Source: Akkermansiaceae bacterium
Lineage (GTDB): Bacteria > Verrucomicrobiota > Verrucomicrobiia > Verrucomicrobiales > Akkermansiaceae
NCBI GenBank assembly: GCA_023300205.1
Contig: JALZVD010000313.1
Span: 1 to 6,284 of the forward strand
Direction: 5' to 3'
Length of the DNA: 6,284 nt
Positions 6,018 to 6,284 of the stretch are shown in pieces. A program made the position numbers and the translations under genes. Within the stretch, counting starts at the first letter, position 1. Every line of letters begins with the position of its first letter. The notes below the pieces were generated by a model. That model was not told the origin of the DNA. It ran no database searches and saw only the letters and a list, made by a program, of their open reading frames with translations.

Positions 6018-6284
6018 ATGGAAAAGCAACCAGTCATACCGAAAAAATATCTATTATCATTTATACTAGTCACTATATTATTTGCCCTGTGGGGATTCGC
6101 AAATAATTTTACTGATCCATTGGTAAAGGTATTTAAGGACGTTTTTGCAATTAGTAATGCGCAATCTTCTGTGGTCCAGATGGCATTTTACGGTGGTTAC
6201 GCTACGATGGCTATTCCGGCTGCATTATTTATTAGAAAATTTTCTTATAAAGCAGGGATTGTTGTTGGGCTGACGCTTTTTGCG
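6018..6284 (+). CDS. fucP: L-fucose:H+ symporter FucP-like MFS permease, 5' part only
   Basis: The frame opens with ATG and stays open for 89 codons to the right edge; it was too short or cut to stand out otherwise. It encodes an inner-membrane major facilitator protein that imports fucose with protons. Residues about 12-36 are the first membrane helix and contain 'LFALWGFANNFTDPLV'. The spacing W25 to D33 equals that of W38 to D46 in E. coli FucP, where Asp46 takes part in proton coupling. The second helix (about 52-72) holds 'QMAFYGGYATMAIPAAL', followed by the cytoplasmic loop 'RKFSYKAG', very like the FucP 'KKLSYKAG'. Related FHS-family members carry other hexoses, so fucose is supported by sequence and by the upstream pathway genes together. 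A second key acid (Glu135 in E. coli) lies beyond the window. It follows the dehydratase by 39 bp and is probably in the same operon. Confidence 0.88.
   Translation, partial: MEKQPVIPKKYLLSFILVTILFALWGFANNFTDPLVKVFKDVFAISNAQSSVVQMAFYGGYATMAIPAALFIRKFSYKAGIVVGLTLFA

Overview
The window looks like part of a bacterial chromosome from a marine or host-associated glycan user. AT-leaning composition, A/C-rich leaders without Shine-Dalgarno sequences, and a membrane-anchored SurA-N-like protein beside a P-II gene together suggest Verrucomicrobiota or a related group. This placement is an inference and is not proven by the sequence.

The left part (1-1200) is housekeeping-like. A minus-strand gene runs off the left edge and encodes a protein with one N-terminal membrane segment. 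Upstream of it, also on the minus strand, lies a complete P-II nitrogen regulator (glnB/glnK type) with a well-formed sigma-54 promoter in front. A small plus-strand gene of unknown function (934-1200) converges on the next block, and its stop codon overlaps the stop of the opposing gene by 4 bp.

The right part (1197-6284) is a catabolic locus for L-fucose, or a close 6-deoxy sugar, by the non-phosphorylating route. An L-fuconolactonase-type amidohydrolase (minus strand) is divergent from a GntR/FadR-family regulator (plus strand). Downstream of the regulator come a short-chain dehydrogenase, an FAH-family 2,4-diketo-3-deoxy-L-fuconate hydrolase, an L-fuconate dehydratase of the enolase superfamily, and the start of a FucP-type fucose:proton symporter cut by the right edge. 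The proposed chemistry is: fucose enters by FucP, is oxidised to fuconolactone, is opened by the lactonase, is dehydrated to 2-keto-3-deoxy-L-fuconate, is oxidised at C4, and is cleaved to pyruvate and L-lactate. The pathway needs two oxidation steps, but only one dehydrogenase gene is visible.

The spacers around the regulator hold two inverted repeats that are candidate operators, one in front of the lactonase and one in front of the regulator. The main points for follow-up are the sigma-54 promoter, these operators, the shared TAACGAAC leaders, the ambiguous dehydrogenase, and the overlapping convergent stops. I found no mobile element, CRISPR array, rRNA or tRNA, and no gene-free stretch over 300 bases. 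I see no clearly new biological system here.
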